Shown piece after piece: positions 42,804 through 50,782 of a DNA stretch of 64,000 nucleotides (its first letter is position 1; each line of letters starts with the position of its first letter). The translations under genes were made by a program, and so were the position numbers. The DNA comes from Planotetraspora silvatica (lineage in GTDB: Bacteria; Actinomycetota; Actinomycetes; Streptosporangiales; Streptosporangiaceae): the NCBI RefSeq assembly GCF_016863315.1, contig NZ_BOOQ01000041.1, positions 86,564 to 150,563 of the forward strand, read 5' to 3'. The notes under the pieces are model-generated. The model saw only the letters and a program-made list of their open reading frames with translations, had not been told where the DNA came from and did not search any database.

Positions 42804-44537
42804 TCAGTGGATGCGCTGCTCCACCCAGACGATCTTTCCGTACTGCGTGGGGCGTGTGCCCCAGCGGTAGGCGAACCGCTTGACGAGCTGAAGCCCCCGG
42901 CCCGTGTCGTCATCGGGGGTGGACGCACGCGGGGCGGGGCTCGTCGGGGAGCCGTCGGCGACCTCGCACACCAGCGTCCTGCCGCGCAGCAGACGCAGCT
43001 CGATCGGCGGCCAGCCGTGTTTGAGCGCGTTGGTGACCAGTTCGCTGACGATGAGCTCGCTGCTGTCGATCAGACCGCTCAGATGCCAGGACGACAACGT
43101 GGCCCGGACGAATCGGCGGGCGTGCGCCACGAACCGGGGGTCGGCCGGCAGCGGGCAGGTCGCCACCTCGTCGGGGTCGAGCTCGCGCACCCGGGCCAGC
43201 AGCAGGGCGATGTCGTCGCGCTCGTGGCCGGGACGCTGGCTGCTGATCGTCAGGTCGCACATGTCCTCGAGATCCTCGACCGGTCCCGCCAGGAGGCGGC
43301 GCAGGGCCATGATCCCGGCGTCGATGTCACGATCCCTGCTCTCCACCAGGCCGTCGGTGTAGAGGGCGAGGACGCTGCCGGCGGGCAGGACGAGCTCGCG
43401 CATCTCCAGGGGATCGCTCCCGATGCCGAGAGGGAGCCCAGAGGGCAGCTCGATGATCTCGGTCGACCTGTCGGGGTGGATGAGCACGGGCGGGACGTGG
43501 CCGGCCCGGGAGAAGGCGCAGTTCCGCGTGACCGGGTCGTAGACGGCGTAGACGCAGGTGGCGATCTGCGTGGGGTCGAGGTCCTGGCTCATCAGGTTGA
43601 GCCGGAAGAGCACCTCGTCCGGCGGAAGGTCGAGGCTCGCCAGCGTCCGGGCGGCCGTGCGGAGCTGGCCCATGGTGGCCGCCGCCCGGGTGCCGTGCCC
43701 CATGACGTCGCCCACGACCAGCGCGGAACGGCAGCCCGGCAGCGGGATCACGTCGTACCAGTCGCCGCCCACTCCCATCAGGTCGCTGGCCGGCAGGTAG
43801 CGCGAGGCGATCTCCATGCCGAGCGGCTGGGGGAGGTCGGCGGGCAGCAGGCTGCTCTGCAGGGTCAGCGCCGTACGCCGCTCCCGGGTGTACAGCCGCG
43901 CGTTGTCGACGCACACGGCCGTCCGCGCCGCGAGCTCCTCCGCCACTGAGACGTCCTGCTCCTCGAAGGGGCGGCTGCCCGGCCTGCGGCTGAACACCAC
44001 GCACCCGAGCACCCTGCCGCGGGCCTTCAGCGGGACGGCGAGGAACGAGGATTCGGTGAGAAGGCCGGCGACCGACTCCTCTCGTTCGATGCCGGCGCCG
44101 ATCAGCCGGGCGCTGTCCTTGTCGAGGACGGGATACATCAGGGGCTGCCCGGTCGCCATGCACTGGGCGTGGGGGAGCGCCGGGGGATACGACGTGATCT
44201 CGTCGATCGGGAAGGCGCGCAGCCACGCCTCCGGGTTGTCGCTGGCCACCCCGAGCGCGATCCGGCGGAAGAGCGTGGTCCCGTCGATCGGCCGGGAGGG
44301 CAGTTCGCCGTCGATCATGAGCCGTTCCTGCACCATGATGGCCGCCGTGTCGGCGAAGCGCGGGACGGCCACGTCCATGAGCTCGCGGCTCGTCTCCGCG
44401 AGATCGAGCGTGCTGCCGATCCGGCGGCTGGCCTCGTTGAGGAAGGCGAGCCGTTCGTGCGCGGACGCGGCGCTGCTGCGGCGCCACTCGGCCCGGGTGT
44501 CCTGGGCGGGGGCCTTGATGACGCAGTTCCGGTTCAA
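42804..44537 (-). CDS. GAF - PP2C (SpoIIE) - HATPase signalling protein
   Basis: A 577-aa cytoplasmic protein with three modules. A GAF sensor spans about 30-205, an RsbU/SpoIIE phosphatase about 215-430 (GVGGDWYDVIPLPGCRSALVVGDVMGHG, LYTDGLVESRDRDIDAG, HERDDIALLLARV), and a GHKL ATPase/anti-sigma-like domain about 445-577 (IVSELVTNALKHGWPP, DTGRGLQLVKRFAYRWG). Such fusions both phosphorylate and dephosphorylate STAS anti-anti-sigma factors, linking a signal to an alternative sigma factor. The partner genes are not adjacent. Start is TTG 44535-44537, with GGAG 6 nt upstream. Confidence 0.9.
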   Translation of the reverse strand: MNRNCVIKAPAQDTRAEWRRSSAASAHERLAFLNEASRRIGSTLDLAETSRELMDVAVPRFADTAAIMVQERLMIDGELPSRPIDGTTLFRRIALGVASDNPEAWLRAFPIDEITSYPPALPHAQCMATGQPLMYPVLDKDSARLIGAGIEREESVAGLLTESSFLAVPLKARGRVLGCVVFSRRPGSRPFEEQDVSVAEELAARTAVCVDNARLYTRERRTALTLQSSLLPADLPQPLGMEIASRYLPASDLMGVGGDWYDVIPLPGCRSALVVGDVMGHGTRAAATMGQLRTAARTLASLDLPPDEVLFRLNLMSQDLDPTQIATCVYAVYDPVTRNCAFSRAGHVPPVLIHPDRSTEIIELPSGLPLGIGSDPLEMRELVLPAGSVLALYTDGLVESRDRDIDAGIMALRRLLAGPVEDLEDMCDLTISSQRPGHERDDIALLLARVRELDPDEVATCPLPADPRFVAHARRFVRATLSSWHLSGLIDSSELIVSELVTNALKHGWPPIELRLLRGRTLVCEVADGSPTSPAPRASTPDDDTGRGLQLVKRFAYRWGTRPTQYGKIVWVEQRIH

Positions 44538-44721
44538 TCGCTACTCCGGCGGGAAACGGTGGGTGTCCCAAATCGTATGGAGGTGATACATCACATTTCA
44601 GCAATCTCCGAAGTCGGCAGGAGATTGACTCGGATATGCGGCGATTTCCTAGATTCATGACTAATGGGCAATATGCCCGATATTGCGGTGGGGGATCGCC
44701 GCCACATGCCTGCCGCAGGCC

Positions 44722-45219
44722 TCAGACGGTGCCGCCGCTGCGCCAGTAGACGTTGTTCTCGCGGCTGAGGAACGCCTCGTCGACCAGGTAGCGCCGCAGG
44801 GCGGCGTAATCGTCGTGGAACGCGCGGAGCGCGACGTCGACCTCTTTCTCCGAGTAGCGGATACCAGGCTCGAAGACGCGCGCCACGTAGTCCAGCACGA
44901 TCAGTCTCTTCGCGCGCTTCGTCGGGAGCGAGGTCAGCCGTCCATCGACGAGGAACGTGTCGAGCAGGCTCGCGGGTTCCTTGGGCGTCGCACGGAGCAG
45001 GTTCCGGAACACCTCCGGGTCGGCTCGCCAGCCGTCTTCATCCTGTACGGCGAGGCCGCCGCGGGCCAGCCGTGTCAGCGCCCGCTCGGCCACCTCGGGA
45101 GCGAGCCCGGTCACCTTGCCGGGCGGATCCTCGGGTCGTAACACGAGACCGGCGAAGACCCGCAATGTGTCGTCCTGCCCGAGGAGACCGAGCACGCGCG
45201 AGATGTCTCTTTCGATCAC
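44722..45219 (-). CDS. DUF2087 domain protein
   Basis: A 165-aa protein. A winged-helix-like N-terminus (ISRVLGLLGQDDTLRVFAGLVLRP, VAERALTRLARGGLAVQDEDGW) is followed by the DUF2087 domain (LDTFLVDGRLTSLPTKRAKRLIVLDYVARVFEPGIRYSEKEVDVALRAFHDDYAALRRYLVDEAFLSREN). DUF2087 is common at the ends of small regulators; it probably acts in transcription. GTG 45217-45219 follows TACGGT by 6 nt, giving a leaderless start. Divergent from the VOC gene at 45320. Confidence 0.87.
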   Translation of the reverse strand: MIERDISRVLGLLGQDDTLRVFAGLVLRPEDPPGKVTGLAPEVAERALTRLARGGLAVQDEDGWRADPEVFRNLLRATPKEPASLLDTFLVDGRLTSLPTKRAKRLIVLDYVARVFEPGIRYSEKEVDVALRAFHDDYAALRRYLVDEAFLSRENNVYWRSGGTV

Positions 45220-45225
45220 GGGTCC

Positions 45226-45231
45226 ACCGTA
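45226..45231 (-). promoter_or_regulatory. Leaderless -10 box of the DUF2087 gene
   Basis: TACGGT on the minus strand, 6 nt (GGACCC) before the GTG start. Confidence 0.5.
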
Positions 45232-45319
45232 CTTTCTCCCGCGCGACCGCGCTGCCCGGAGTCGGCGAGGCCCTTTGTACAGTCGGATGAAAGGCCAGTT
45301 CGGACCACAGGAGGTCCCC

Positions 45320-45712
45320 GTGCCAGCGCAACTCGACCACACGATCGTCCACAGCAGAGACCGTTTCGCCTCCGCGCGGTTCCTGACGGAACTGATCGGC
45401 GCCACGGAACCCAGGGCGTTCGGGCCGTTCGCCGCGGTCCCGCTCGCCAACGGGGTGACGGTGGACTACGCCGACTCGCTCGTCGCCGGAGACCGGATCA
45501 TCATGCAGCACCTCGCCCTTCTCGTCTCGGAGGACGAGTTCGACGAGATCTTCGGCCGGATCGTCGAGCGGGGCCTGCCCCACTGGGCCGAACCCGCGCA
45601 CCACGGCCCAGGCCAGATCAACCACCGGGACCAGGGGAGAGGCGTGTACGTCGACGACCCCGACGGGCACGCCATCGAGTTCCTCACCCGCACCCACGTC
45701 CTGGACGGCTGA
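45320..45712 (+). CDS. VOC superfamily protein (glyoxalase fold)
   Basis: A 130-aa protein with the vicinal-oxygen-chelate fold. Strand motifs PAQLDHTIVHSRDRFASARFLTELIG and GVYVDDPDGHAIEFLTRTH are typical, with H7 and E at the end of the fold as possible metal ligands. Substrate is unknown; relatives include dioxygenases and resistance proteins. GTG 45320 has AGGAGGT 5 nt upstream; an upstream ATG at 45287 is less likely. Followed by a strong terminator. Confidence 0.85.
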   Translation: MPAQLDHTIVHSRDRFASARFLTELIGATEPRAFGPFAAVPLANGVTVDYADSLVAGDRIIMQHLALLVSEDEFDEIFGRIVERGLPHWAEPAHHGPGQINHRDQGRGVYVDDPDGHAIEFLTRTHVLDG

Positions 45713-45807
45713 CTCTCGTCAGCGGTCTGGAGACGTCGAGTCGCCTGCCGTGCCGTCTCCGTCGTCCCGGGAGCTCCGACAGGCCCTGTGATGATGCGGG
45801 TGGGAGT

Positions 45808-45844
45808 GCTTTTCCAGCCGACCGGGCCGGTCGGCTGGAAAAGC
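45808..45844. terminator. Strong terminator after the VOC gene
   Basis: A perfect 16-bp stem (arm GCTTTTCCAGCCGACC) with a 5-nt loop GGGCC. The A/T run near the base makes it usable in both directions. Confidence 0.85.
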
Positions 45845-45879
45845 GCAATCATTTGATAGGTGTATCCCACCCTGGCTCC

Positions 45880-45906
45880 TGACAAGATTCTCTGTAGCTT
45901 GTCAAT
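45880..45906 (+). promoter_or_regulatory. Promoter and operator of the XRE gene
   Basis: TAGCTT (45895-45900) lies 6 nt before ATG 45907. TGACAAG (45880-45886) and CTTGTCA (45898-45904) form a 7-bp perfect inverted repeat across the -10 and start. Binding there would block transcription, suggesting autoregulation. Confidence 0.55.
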
Positions 45907-46725
45907 ATGTTCGACGGGAATCTTCTCGGCGAGTTCCTCCGGGCTCGGCGTTCGGTCACGACCCCTGACCAGGTCGGGCTGCCTCGAGTCGGCCGCCGCC
46001 GTACGCCGGGGTTACGCCGCGACGAGGTGGCGATACTGGCCGGAGTCAGCGTCGACTACTACACCCGACTGGAACAGGGCAGGGAACACAAGCCATCCGA
46101 TCAAGTACTCCAAGCGCTGGCACGGGCCCTCCGACTCGACGCCGACGCCACCGAGCATCTGTACGAGCTCGCGCGTGGCCGACCGCACAAGCGGAGGCCC
46201 ACCGGCCGGGTCGACGCCGTCAACCCGAGCGTGCTGCGGTTCGTGGAGGGCTGCGACCACGTCTCGGCGCTCGTGGTGAACGGCCGGCTCGACGTGCTGG
46301 CCAGGAATCCGCTGGCGAACGCCATCTACGAGGGGTTGGAACACGCCGGCAATCTGGTCCGCCTGGCCTTCCTCAACCCTGCTGCACGCGCGTTCTACCT
46401 GGATTGGGAACAGCAGTCCTGGGTCAAGGTGGCGCATCTGCGCGCCGCGGCGGGATCAGACCTCCAGGACCCGGCCATGGTCGAGCTGATCGAGGAGCTC
46501 TCGCTCGCAAGTGACGATTTTCGCCGGATGTGGGCTCGTCACGACGTACGGGCCGTGACCGCCACGTCGGTCCGCTTTCGCCACCGCGACGTCGGCGACC
46601 TCGCCTTCAATACCCATATGTTCACCATCGAGAGTGCCCCTACGCAGCAGATCCTCATATTCGAGGCCGAGCCCGGCACCCCGTCCGAGCGCGCTCTGGC
46701 CGAGCTGCGCCGTACCCATCCCTAG
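45907..46725 (+). CDS. XRE family regulator with MmyB-like ligand domain
   Basis: A 272-aa regulator. The HTH is in RRRTPGLRRDEVAILAGVSVDYYTRLEQGREHKPSDQVLQALARAL (about 30-80). Residues about 100-265 form the MmyB-like ligand-binding domain (VNGRLDVLARNPLANAIYEGL, FLNPAARAFYLDWEQ, FRHRDVGDLAFNTHMFTI), which in relatives binds a fatty-acid-like ligand. Such genes often control an adjacent dehydrogenase; here the neighbours are a VOC gene and an FAD monooxygenase. A palindrome over its promoter suggests self-repression. Confidence 0.9.
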   Translation: MFDGNLLGEFLRARRSVTTPDQVGLPRVGRRRTPGLRRDEVAILAGVSVDYYTRLEQGREHKPSDQVLQALARALRLDADATEHLYELARGRPHKRRPTGRVDAVNPSVLRFVEGCDHVSALVVNGRLDVLARNPLANAIYEGLEHAGNLVRLAFLNPAARAFYLDWEQQSWVKVAHLRAAAGSDLQDPAMVELIEELSLASDDFRRMWARHDVRAVTATSVRFRHRDVGDLAFNTHMFTIESAPTQQILIFEAEPGTPSERALAELRRTHP

Positions 46726-46785
46726 CGTTTTTAGCGTCCCCAGCGGCAGACGGGACCGGCGCATCCTCCGGAACTCCACGACTCT

Positions 46786-46809
46786 CGACTGGTTCGGCCG
46801 AACCAGTCG
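46786..46809. terminator. Palindromic terminator between convergent XRE and monooxygenase genes
   Basis: A perfect 24-bp palindrome, arm CGACTGGTTC with GGCC centre, in the gap between the two convergent genes. Confidence 0.7.
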
Positions 46810-46917
46810 GCCGGCCCACCGCGATCTGCCGGCGCTCGTGCTGGGTGAGCCTGCCTTCGGTCACAGGCGCAGGCTCGAACCAGAGGGCCGAGCTGCTGGT
46901 GCTCTCGCGCTTGGCAG

Positions 46918-48081
46918 TCAGGATTGAACTTCGTCGAAGAGGGCGAGGGCTTCGGTGGGGTCCGGGCTCACGAGGCGTGCCAGACCGGCCGTCGTGATCT
47001 CCGCCCACCTGCCGGCCCGTGCCCACATCTGTTCCTCGAAGGCACGGACGGCCTCGTCCAGATCGCCGGGGCCGGGGGCGGCGGCGACGGATTCGGCGAG
47101 TTCGGCGCCTTCCAGCATCGCGAGGTTCGCGCCCACCCCCAATGGGGGCATCAGGTGGGCGGCGTCGCCCAGGAGCGTCACCCCGGGGACGTGGGCCCAG
47201 GTGTGGGAGACGGGCAGGACGTAGAGGGGGCGGTGGACGAAAGCGGTGCCGTGGCGGAGGAGGTCGAGGACGGGAGCGGCCCAGCCGTCGAACAGAGCCA
47301 GCAGGCTTGATCGCACGGCTTCGACGTCGGCCAGGTCCAGGGCCGCGTCCATGCCTGTGTCCAGGCCCATATGCCGGTCCGGATTCGTGTGCCAGTCCAG
47401 CGGTGCGCGGAACTGGGCGTACACCTTGACGTGGCCGCCGCTGTTGCGCTGGGCGACGAGGGCGCGGTTCACGCCGTACACAGCCATGGAACCGTCGCCG
47501 ATCAACCGGGCGAGGTCGGGGTGGCGGGTGTCGACGTCGTCCAGGGAGGTCTCGACCCCGGTGACGCCGGTGTAGTGCGGCGTCGCGGACGAGATCGCCG
47601 GGCGGACTCTGGACCAGGCGCCGTCCGCGCCGATCACGAGGTCGAACGTCTCCCGTCGCCCGTCCGCGAAACGGACCAGCACGCCTGCATGGGTCTGCGG
47701 CAATACCTCCGTCACGCGCCGCCCCCATTGGACGTCGAGGGGGCCGAGCAGCAGGTCGCGGAGTTGCCCGCGGTCGATCTCGGGATTGGCCCGTTCACCC
47801 GGACGGGGTTTCCAGTCGCGAAGGACGGTCCCGTTCGTGTCCAGGATGCGCATGGCCTGCCCCTCGGGACGGGACAGCCCTTGGAACTCCGCCAGTAGCC
47901 CCGCCTTCTCCAGTGCGAGCTGGCCCATCCCTTCGTGCAGGTCCAGCGTGCCGCCCGGGGGACGGGCGTCGGGGGCGGGATCGCGTTCGAGGACGGTGAC
48001 GGGGTGACCATGGCGGTGCAGGACGCGGGCGAAGGTCAGGCCGGCGGGGCCGCCCCCGACAACCGCGATACGGTGGCTCAT
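46918..48081 (-). CDS. FAD-dependent monooxygenase (TetX/PHBH type)
   Basis: A 387-aa flavoprotein. The Rossmann motif is at the N-terminus (IAVVGGGPAGLTFARVLHRHGHPVTVLERD), the DG motif at about 150 (FDLVIGADGAWSRVRPAI) and the GD motif at about 295 (PGVTLLGDAAHLMPPLGVGANLAMLEGAEL). It hydroxylates a small aromatic or polycyclic compound with NAD(P)H and O2; TetX-type members inactivate tetracyclines, but the substrate here is unknown. It is divergent from a TetR gene across 53 nt, so it is probably the regulated efflux/detoxification target. Confidence 0.91.
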   Translation of the reverse strand: MSHRIAVVGGGPAGLTFARVLHRHGHPVTVLERDPAPDARPPGGTLDLHEGMGQLALEKAGLLAEFQGLSRPEGQAMRILDTNGTVLRDWKPRPGERANPEIDRGQLRDLLLGPLDVQWGRRVTEVLPQTHAGVLVRFADGRRETFDLVIGADGAWSRVRPAISSATPHYTGVTGVETSLDDVDTRHPDLARLIGDGSMAVYGVNRALVAQRNSGGHVKVYAQFRAPLDWHTNPDRHMGLDTGMDAALDLADVEAVRSSLLALFDGWAAPVLDLLRHGTAFVHRPLYVLPVSHTWAHVPGVTLLGDAAHLMPPLGVGANLAMLEGAELAESVAAAPGPGDLDEAVRAFEEQMWARAGRWAEITTAGLARLVSPDPTEALALFDEVQS

Positions 48082-48085
48082 GGCG

Positions 48086-48134
48086 ATACACTGTATTTAA
48101 TCATTACAACGTATTGCAACAGTACGATGTAACC
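48086..48134. promoter_or_regulatory. Divergent promoter/operator of the monooxygenase and TetR genes
   Basis: TACGAT (48123-48128) lies 6 nt before the TetR ATG. On the other strand TACAGT (minus, 48090-48095) lies 8 nt before the monooxygenase ATG. Candidate operators are ATACA-C-TGTAT (48086-48096) and an imperfect TTACAA/TTGCAA pair (48104-48119). Confidence 0.5.
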
Positions 48135-48827
48135 ATGACTGTGTGGGACCGGCCGGAGCCGCCGACTCGCCCCGTGCCGCTCGACCGGGAGCGAATCGTC
48201 GCCGCCGCCATCGCGCTGGCCGACGAGGGCGGACTGGAGGCGGTGTCCTTGCGCAAGGTCGCCGCCCGGCTGGACGCCGGCCCGATGCGGCTGTACGGAT
48301 ACATCTCCACCAAGGAGGAGCTGTTCGACCTCATGGTGGACGAGGTCCACGCCGAGATCCTCCCCGAGGAGCAGCTCGGCGACTGGCGGGAGGTGCTGCG
48401 CATCCTCGCCCAGCGCACCAGGCAGGCAGCTCTCCGTCACGAATGGCTGGCCGACCTGCTCGGTGGCCGCCCGACCCTGGGCCCGAACGGCCTCGCCGTG
48501 ACCGAGGCCAAGCTGGCCGCCCTCGACGGCCTCGCCGACCTCGACACCGTCATGCGTGCCGTGGAGACTGTCAGCGCCTATTTCACTGGCGCGATCAGGC
48601 GCGAGATCGCGAACCTGCGGGCCGAGCGCGCCACGGGCCTGTCCAAGCGCGACTGGCAGCGCGCCTCCGGCCCGCATGTGAGGAGGATGCTGGCCACGGG
48701 CCGCTTCCCGGCGCTGGCCAAGGCAGTGCACGACGGCACGGAGGTGGACGCCGAGGCGTCCTTCGCGACCGGCCTGGACTGGGTCCTCGACGCCGTGGCC
48801 GCCAAACTCGCCCGGCCGCCGGCGTGA
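48135..48827 (+). CDS. TetR family transcriptional regulator
   Basis: A 230-aa repressor. The N-terminal HTH (DRERIVAAAIALADEGGLEAVSLRKVAARLDAGPMRLYGYISTKEELFDLMVDEV) is canonical, and the C-terminal helical domain resembles TetR_C_1 (GLSKRDWQRASGPHVRRMLATGRFPALAKAVHDG). It is divergent from, and probably represses, the FAD monooxygenase gene. I start at ATG 48135 with TACGAT 6 nt upstream (leaderless), not the earlier in-frame TTG at 48114. Confidence 0.92.
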   Translation: MTVWDRPEPPTRPVPLDRERIVAAAIALADEGGLEAVSLRKVAARLDAGPMRLYGYISTKEELFDLMVDEVHAEILPEEQLGDWREVLRILAQRTRQAALRHEWLADLLGGRPTLGPNGLAVTEAKLAALDGLADLDTVMRAVETVSAYFTGAIRREIANLRAERATGLSKRDWQRASGPHVRRMLATGRFPALAKAVHDGTEVDAEASFATGLDWVLDAVAAKLARPPA

Positions 48828-48842
48828 CGCTCAGGATTTCCA

Positions 48843-48924
48843 GGTGACATCTGTGGCACCATGACGCCGCCAGACCGCGCACCTACCTGCTCGACTGGTT
48901 CAGAGCCTCCGTTGTGATGTCACC
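48843..48924. other. Long-range inverted repeat between TetR and VOC genes
   Basis: GGTGACATC (48843-48851) and GATGTCACC (48916-48924), a 9-bp perfect pair with a 64-nt loop. It spans the convergent gap and reaches the VOC stop codon. Possible terminator; no other content seen here. Confidence 0.35.
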
Positions 48925-49267
48925 CGTGCTGGGTCACGTTGATGACCGTGCCGTTCGGGTCTCGGACGAAGAATCGCCGAAGGCCCCAGTCCTCGTCCGT
49001 GAGCGGGTAGACGATCTCTGCCCCGGCCTCGACAGCTCGGCCGAAAACCGCGTTGACGTCGTCGACCTCGATGGAGACGTCGGGGTGGACTCCGGCCTTG
49101 ATGTCCAGGCTCATGACACTGAGCTGCACCTCACGACGGTCTGTCCCGAAGAACAAGATCCAGTCGAGGCCGCCATGCTCCTCCAGCCCGACCACGTCCC
49201 TGTAGAAAACCCGACTCTCGTCAAAGCGGTCGGATTGGATGTTCGGCTTGATCCGCTTGACACCCAT
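48920..49267 (-). CDS. VOC superfamily protein
   Basis: A 115-aa single-domain glyoxalase-fold protein. NIQSDRFDESRVFYRDVVGLEEHGGLDWILFFG and RRFFVRDPNGTVINVTQHG are the two halves of the fold. The metal-ligand pattern is not complete, so it may bind or sequester a ligand rather than catalyse. The ATG follows TAAACT by 6 nt (leaderless). It is divergent from the MarR-GNAT gene with 166 nt between. Confidence 0.85.
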   Translation of the reverse strand: MGVKRIKPNIQSDRFDESRVFYRDVVGLEEHGGLDWILFFGTDRREVQLSVMSLDIKAGVHPDVSIEVDDVNAVFGRAVEAGAEIVYPLTDEDWGLRRFFVRDPNGTVINVTQHG

Positions 49268-49273
49268 GGCAGG

Positions 49274-49279
49274 AGTTTA
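49274..49279 (-). promoter_or_regulatory. Leaderless -10 box of the VOC gene
   Basis: TAAACT on the minus strand, 6 nt before the ATG. Confidence 0.5.
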
Positions 49280-49408
49280 TGGCCTCGATGCGCCGCGTGG
49301 CCCCGAGTTGTCACCCGTTTCGAACATCCTCATCTCGGCAGAGTCGGATGTCCTCCACGTGGGGAACGACACCCGCTCGGCGCCATGGGAGCACGTTTGC
49401 GGCAGTGT

Positions 49409-49436
49409 CATATGCCTGACTAAAGTCAGGCATATG
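49409..49436 (+). promoter_or_regulatory. Perfect palindromic operator over the MarR-GNAT promoter and start
   Basis: Two 12-bp arms (CATATGCCTGAC and its reverse complement) flank TAAA. The second arm contains the ATG start (49434-49436), and TAAAGT (49421-49426), the likely -10 of a leaderless message, sits in the centre. A bound MarR dimer would block its own transcription. Confidence 0.8.
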
Positions 49437-50330
49437 AACTCGGACCTCATCGCCGCAGCGCGGCGGTTCAACCGGACGGTCACTCAGCGGATCGGGGCGC
49501 TCGACGACGAGTACATGGCCCGCGGAAGACCCCTCGCGCAGGCACGTCTGCTGTGGGAAATCGGCCCCGGCGGCGCCGAGGTCGCCGCGCTACGGGCCCG
49601 GCTCGGGCTGGACTCGGGGTACCTGAGCCGGCTCCTGCGCACCCTCGAAAGTGACGGGCTCGTCACCGTCGGGCCGGCCGACCAGGTCGGTGGCGACGCG
49701 CGAGTACGGGCCGCCGTGCTCACCGACGCGGGCCGGGCCGAGTGGACCGAACTCGACAAGCGTTCCGACGAGCTCGCCTGGTCGATCCTCGAGCCGCTCT
49801 CCGAGCAACGCCGCGAACGGCTCGTCGCGGCGATGGCCGAGGTCGAGCGGCTGCTCATCGCGTCGATGGTGGTCATCGAGCCGTGCCCCCCGGGCGACCC
49901 GCGGGCCCGGGCGTGCGTGCGGGCCTACGCCCGGGACATCGCGCGACGCTTCGACGACGGGTTCGACCCGGCACTGAGCAACCCGGTCCACGACGAGGAA
50001 CTCGTCCCACCCGCCGGCGTGTTCCTGCTCGCCACTCTCAACGCCGAGCCCGTCGGCTGCGGCGCGGTAAAGCTCCACCGCGACGCACCCGCCGAGATCA
50101 AGCGCGTCTGGGTGGCGGACTCCGTCCGCGGGCTCGGGATCGGGCGGCGGATGCTGAACGAGTTGGAACGATATGCCGCCGAGCGTGGCTGGGCCGCCAT
50201 CCGGCTGGACACCAATGGCAACCTCACCGAGGCGATCGCGATGTACCGCTCGGCCGGCTACCGCGAGATCGAGCCGTACAACACCGAGCACTACGCCCAC
50301 CACTGGTTCGAGAAGCACCTCGCACCGTGA
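49434..50330 (+). CDS. MarR-GNAT fusion protein
   Basis: A 298-aa two-domain protein. Residues 1-145 are a MarR winged helix (RLLWEIGPGGAEVAALRARLGLDSGYLSRLLRTLESDGLVTV, with the wing at GPADQVGGDARVRAAVLTDAG). Residues 146-298 are a GNAT acetyltransferase (AEIKRVWVADSVRGLGIGRRMLNELERYAAERGW, TNGNLTEAIAMYRSAGYREIEPYNTEHYAHHWFEK). Such fusions are known in actinobacteria and may acetylate a small molecule and sense it at the same time. A perfect palindrome overlaps its promoter and start codon, pointing to tight self-control. Confidence 0.9.
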   Translation: MNSDLIAAARRFNRTVTQRIGALDDEYMARGRPLAQARLLWEIGPGGAEVAALRARLGLDSGYLSRLLRTLESDGLVTVGPADQVGGDARVRAAVLTDAGRAEWTELDKRSDELAWSILEPLSEQRRERLVAAMAEVERLLIASMVVIEPCPPGDPRARACVRAYARDIARRFDDGFDPALSNPVHDEELVPPAGVFLLATLNAEPVGCGAVKLHRDAPAEIKRVWVADSVRGLGIGRRMLNELERYAAERGWAAIRLDTNGNLTEAIAMYRSAGYREIEPYNTEHYAHHWFEKHLAP

Positions 50331-50436
50331 CGGCGCGCCTGGCGGGGTGGCCGGAAGCGGATCCGGCCGGTCCTGCAAGGGGAGTGATGGTCATGGACCG
50401 CATCTTCAGGGGAAGACCCGGAACCATAGTCACGCA

Positions 50437-50468
50437 GAAGGCCACCCCCGATCTTGGGGATGGCCTTC
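50437..50468 (-). terminator. Terminator of tRNA-Pro
   Basis: GAAGGCCA (50437-50444) pairs with TGGCCTTC (50461-50468), with CCCC and GGGG inside extending the stem. It lies 15 nt past the tRNA 3' end. Confidence 0.7.
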
Positions 50469-50483
50469 CTACTGATCAGAGAG

Positions 50484-50557
50484 TCGGGGCGACAGGATTT
50501 GAACCTGCGACTTCTTGCTCCCAAAGCAAGCGCGCTACCAAGCTGCGCCACGCCCCG
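50484..50557 (-). tRNA. tRNA-Pro (anticodon TGG)
   Basis: A 74-nt cloverleaf on the minus strand. The acceptor CGGGGCG pairs with CGCCCCG before discriminator A; the anticodon loop is CTTTGGGA-type with anticodon TGG; the T arm contains GGTTCAAATCC. CCA is not encoded. It is divergent from tRNA-Gly with a 89-nt gap. Confidence 0.95.
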
Positions 50558-50646
50558 TCTCGTCGGTTACGCGTGCGCTCGGATACTCCGGTACGCTTAC
50601 GCCCTGACGACCGGATGAAGTCTAAACCAGATGAAGACCGGCGCGC

Positions 50647-50717
50647 GCGGACGTAGCTCAATGGTAGAGCCCCAGTCTTCCAAACTGGCTACGCGGGTTC
50701 GATTCCCGTCGTCCGCT
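50647..50717 (+). tRNA. tRNA-Gly (anticodon TCC)
   Basis: A 71-nt tRNA. Acceptor GCGGACG pairs with CGTCCGC, the D arm is GCTCAATGGTAGAGC, the anticodon loop CTTCCAA gives TCC, and the T arm is GGGTTCGATTCCC. Its 3' 42 nt recur at 51888, marking it as the integration target of a mobile element. Confidence 0.96.
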
Positions 50718-50718
50718 C
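50676..50718 (+). repeat. Left att site: 3' part of tRNA-Gly
   Basis: A 43-bp segment from the anticodon loop to one base past the tRNA end, identical to 51888-51930. This is the usual attL/attR core left by integration into a tRNA gene. Confidence 0.85.
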
Positions 50719-50726
50719 TCAGTGCA

Positions 50727-50763
50727 AAAGGCCAGGTCATCCCGTACGGGAAGCCTGGCCTTT
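50727..50763 (+). terminator. Terminator of tRNA-Gly
   Basis: A 10-bp stem (arm AAAGGCCAGG) whose loop holds the palindrome CCCGTACGGG. A related hairpin follows the right att copy at 51940-51974. Confidence 0.75.
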
Positions 50764-50782
50764 GTGATCTTCGCAGATTCTT

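Noticed and set aside
46655..47728. 357-codon minus-strand frame overlapping the FAD monooxygenase
   Set aside because: Out-of-frame shadow; the monooxygenase frame carries all the flavoprotein motifs.
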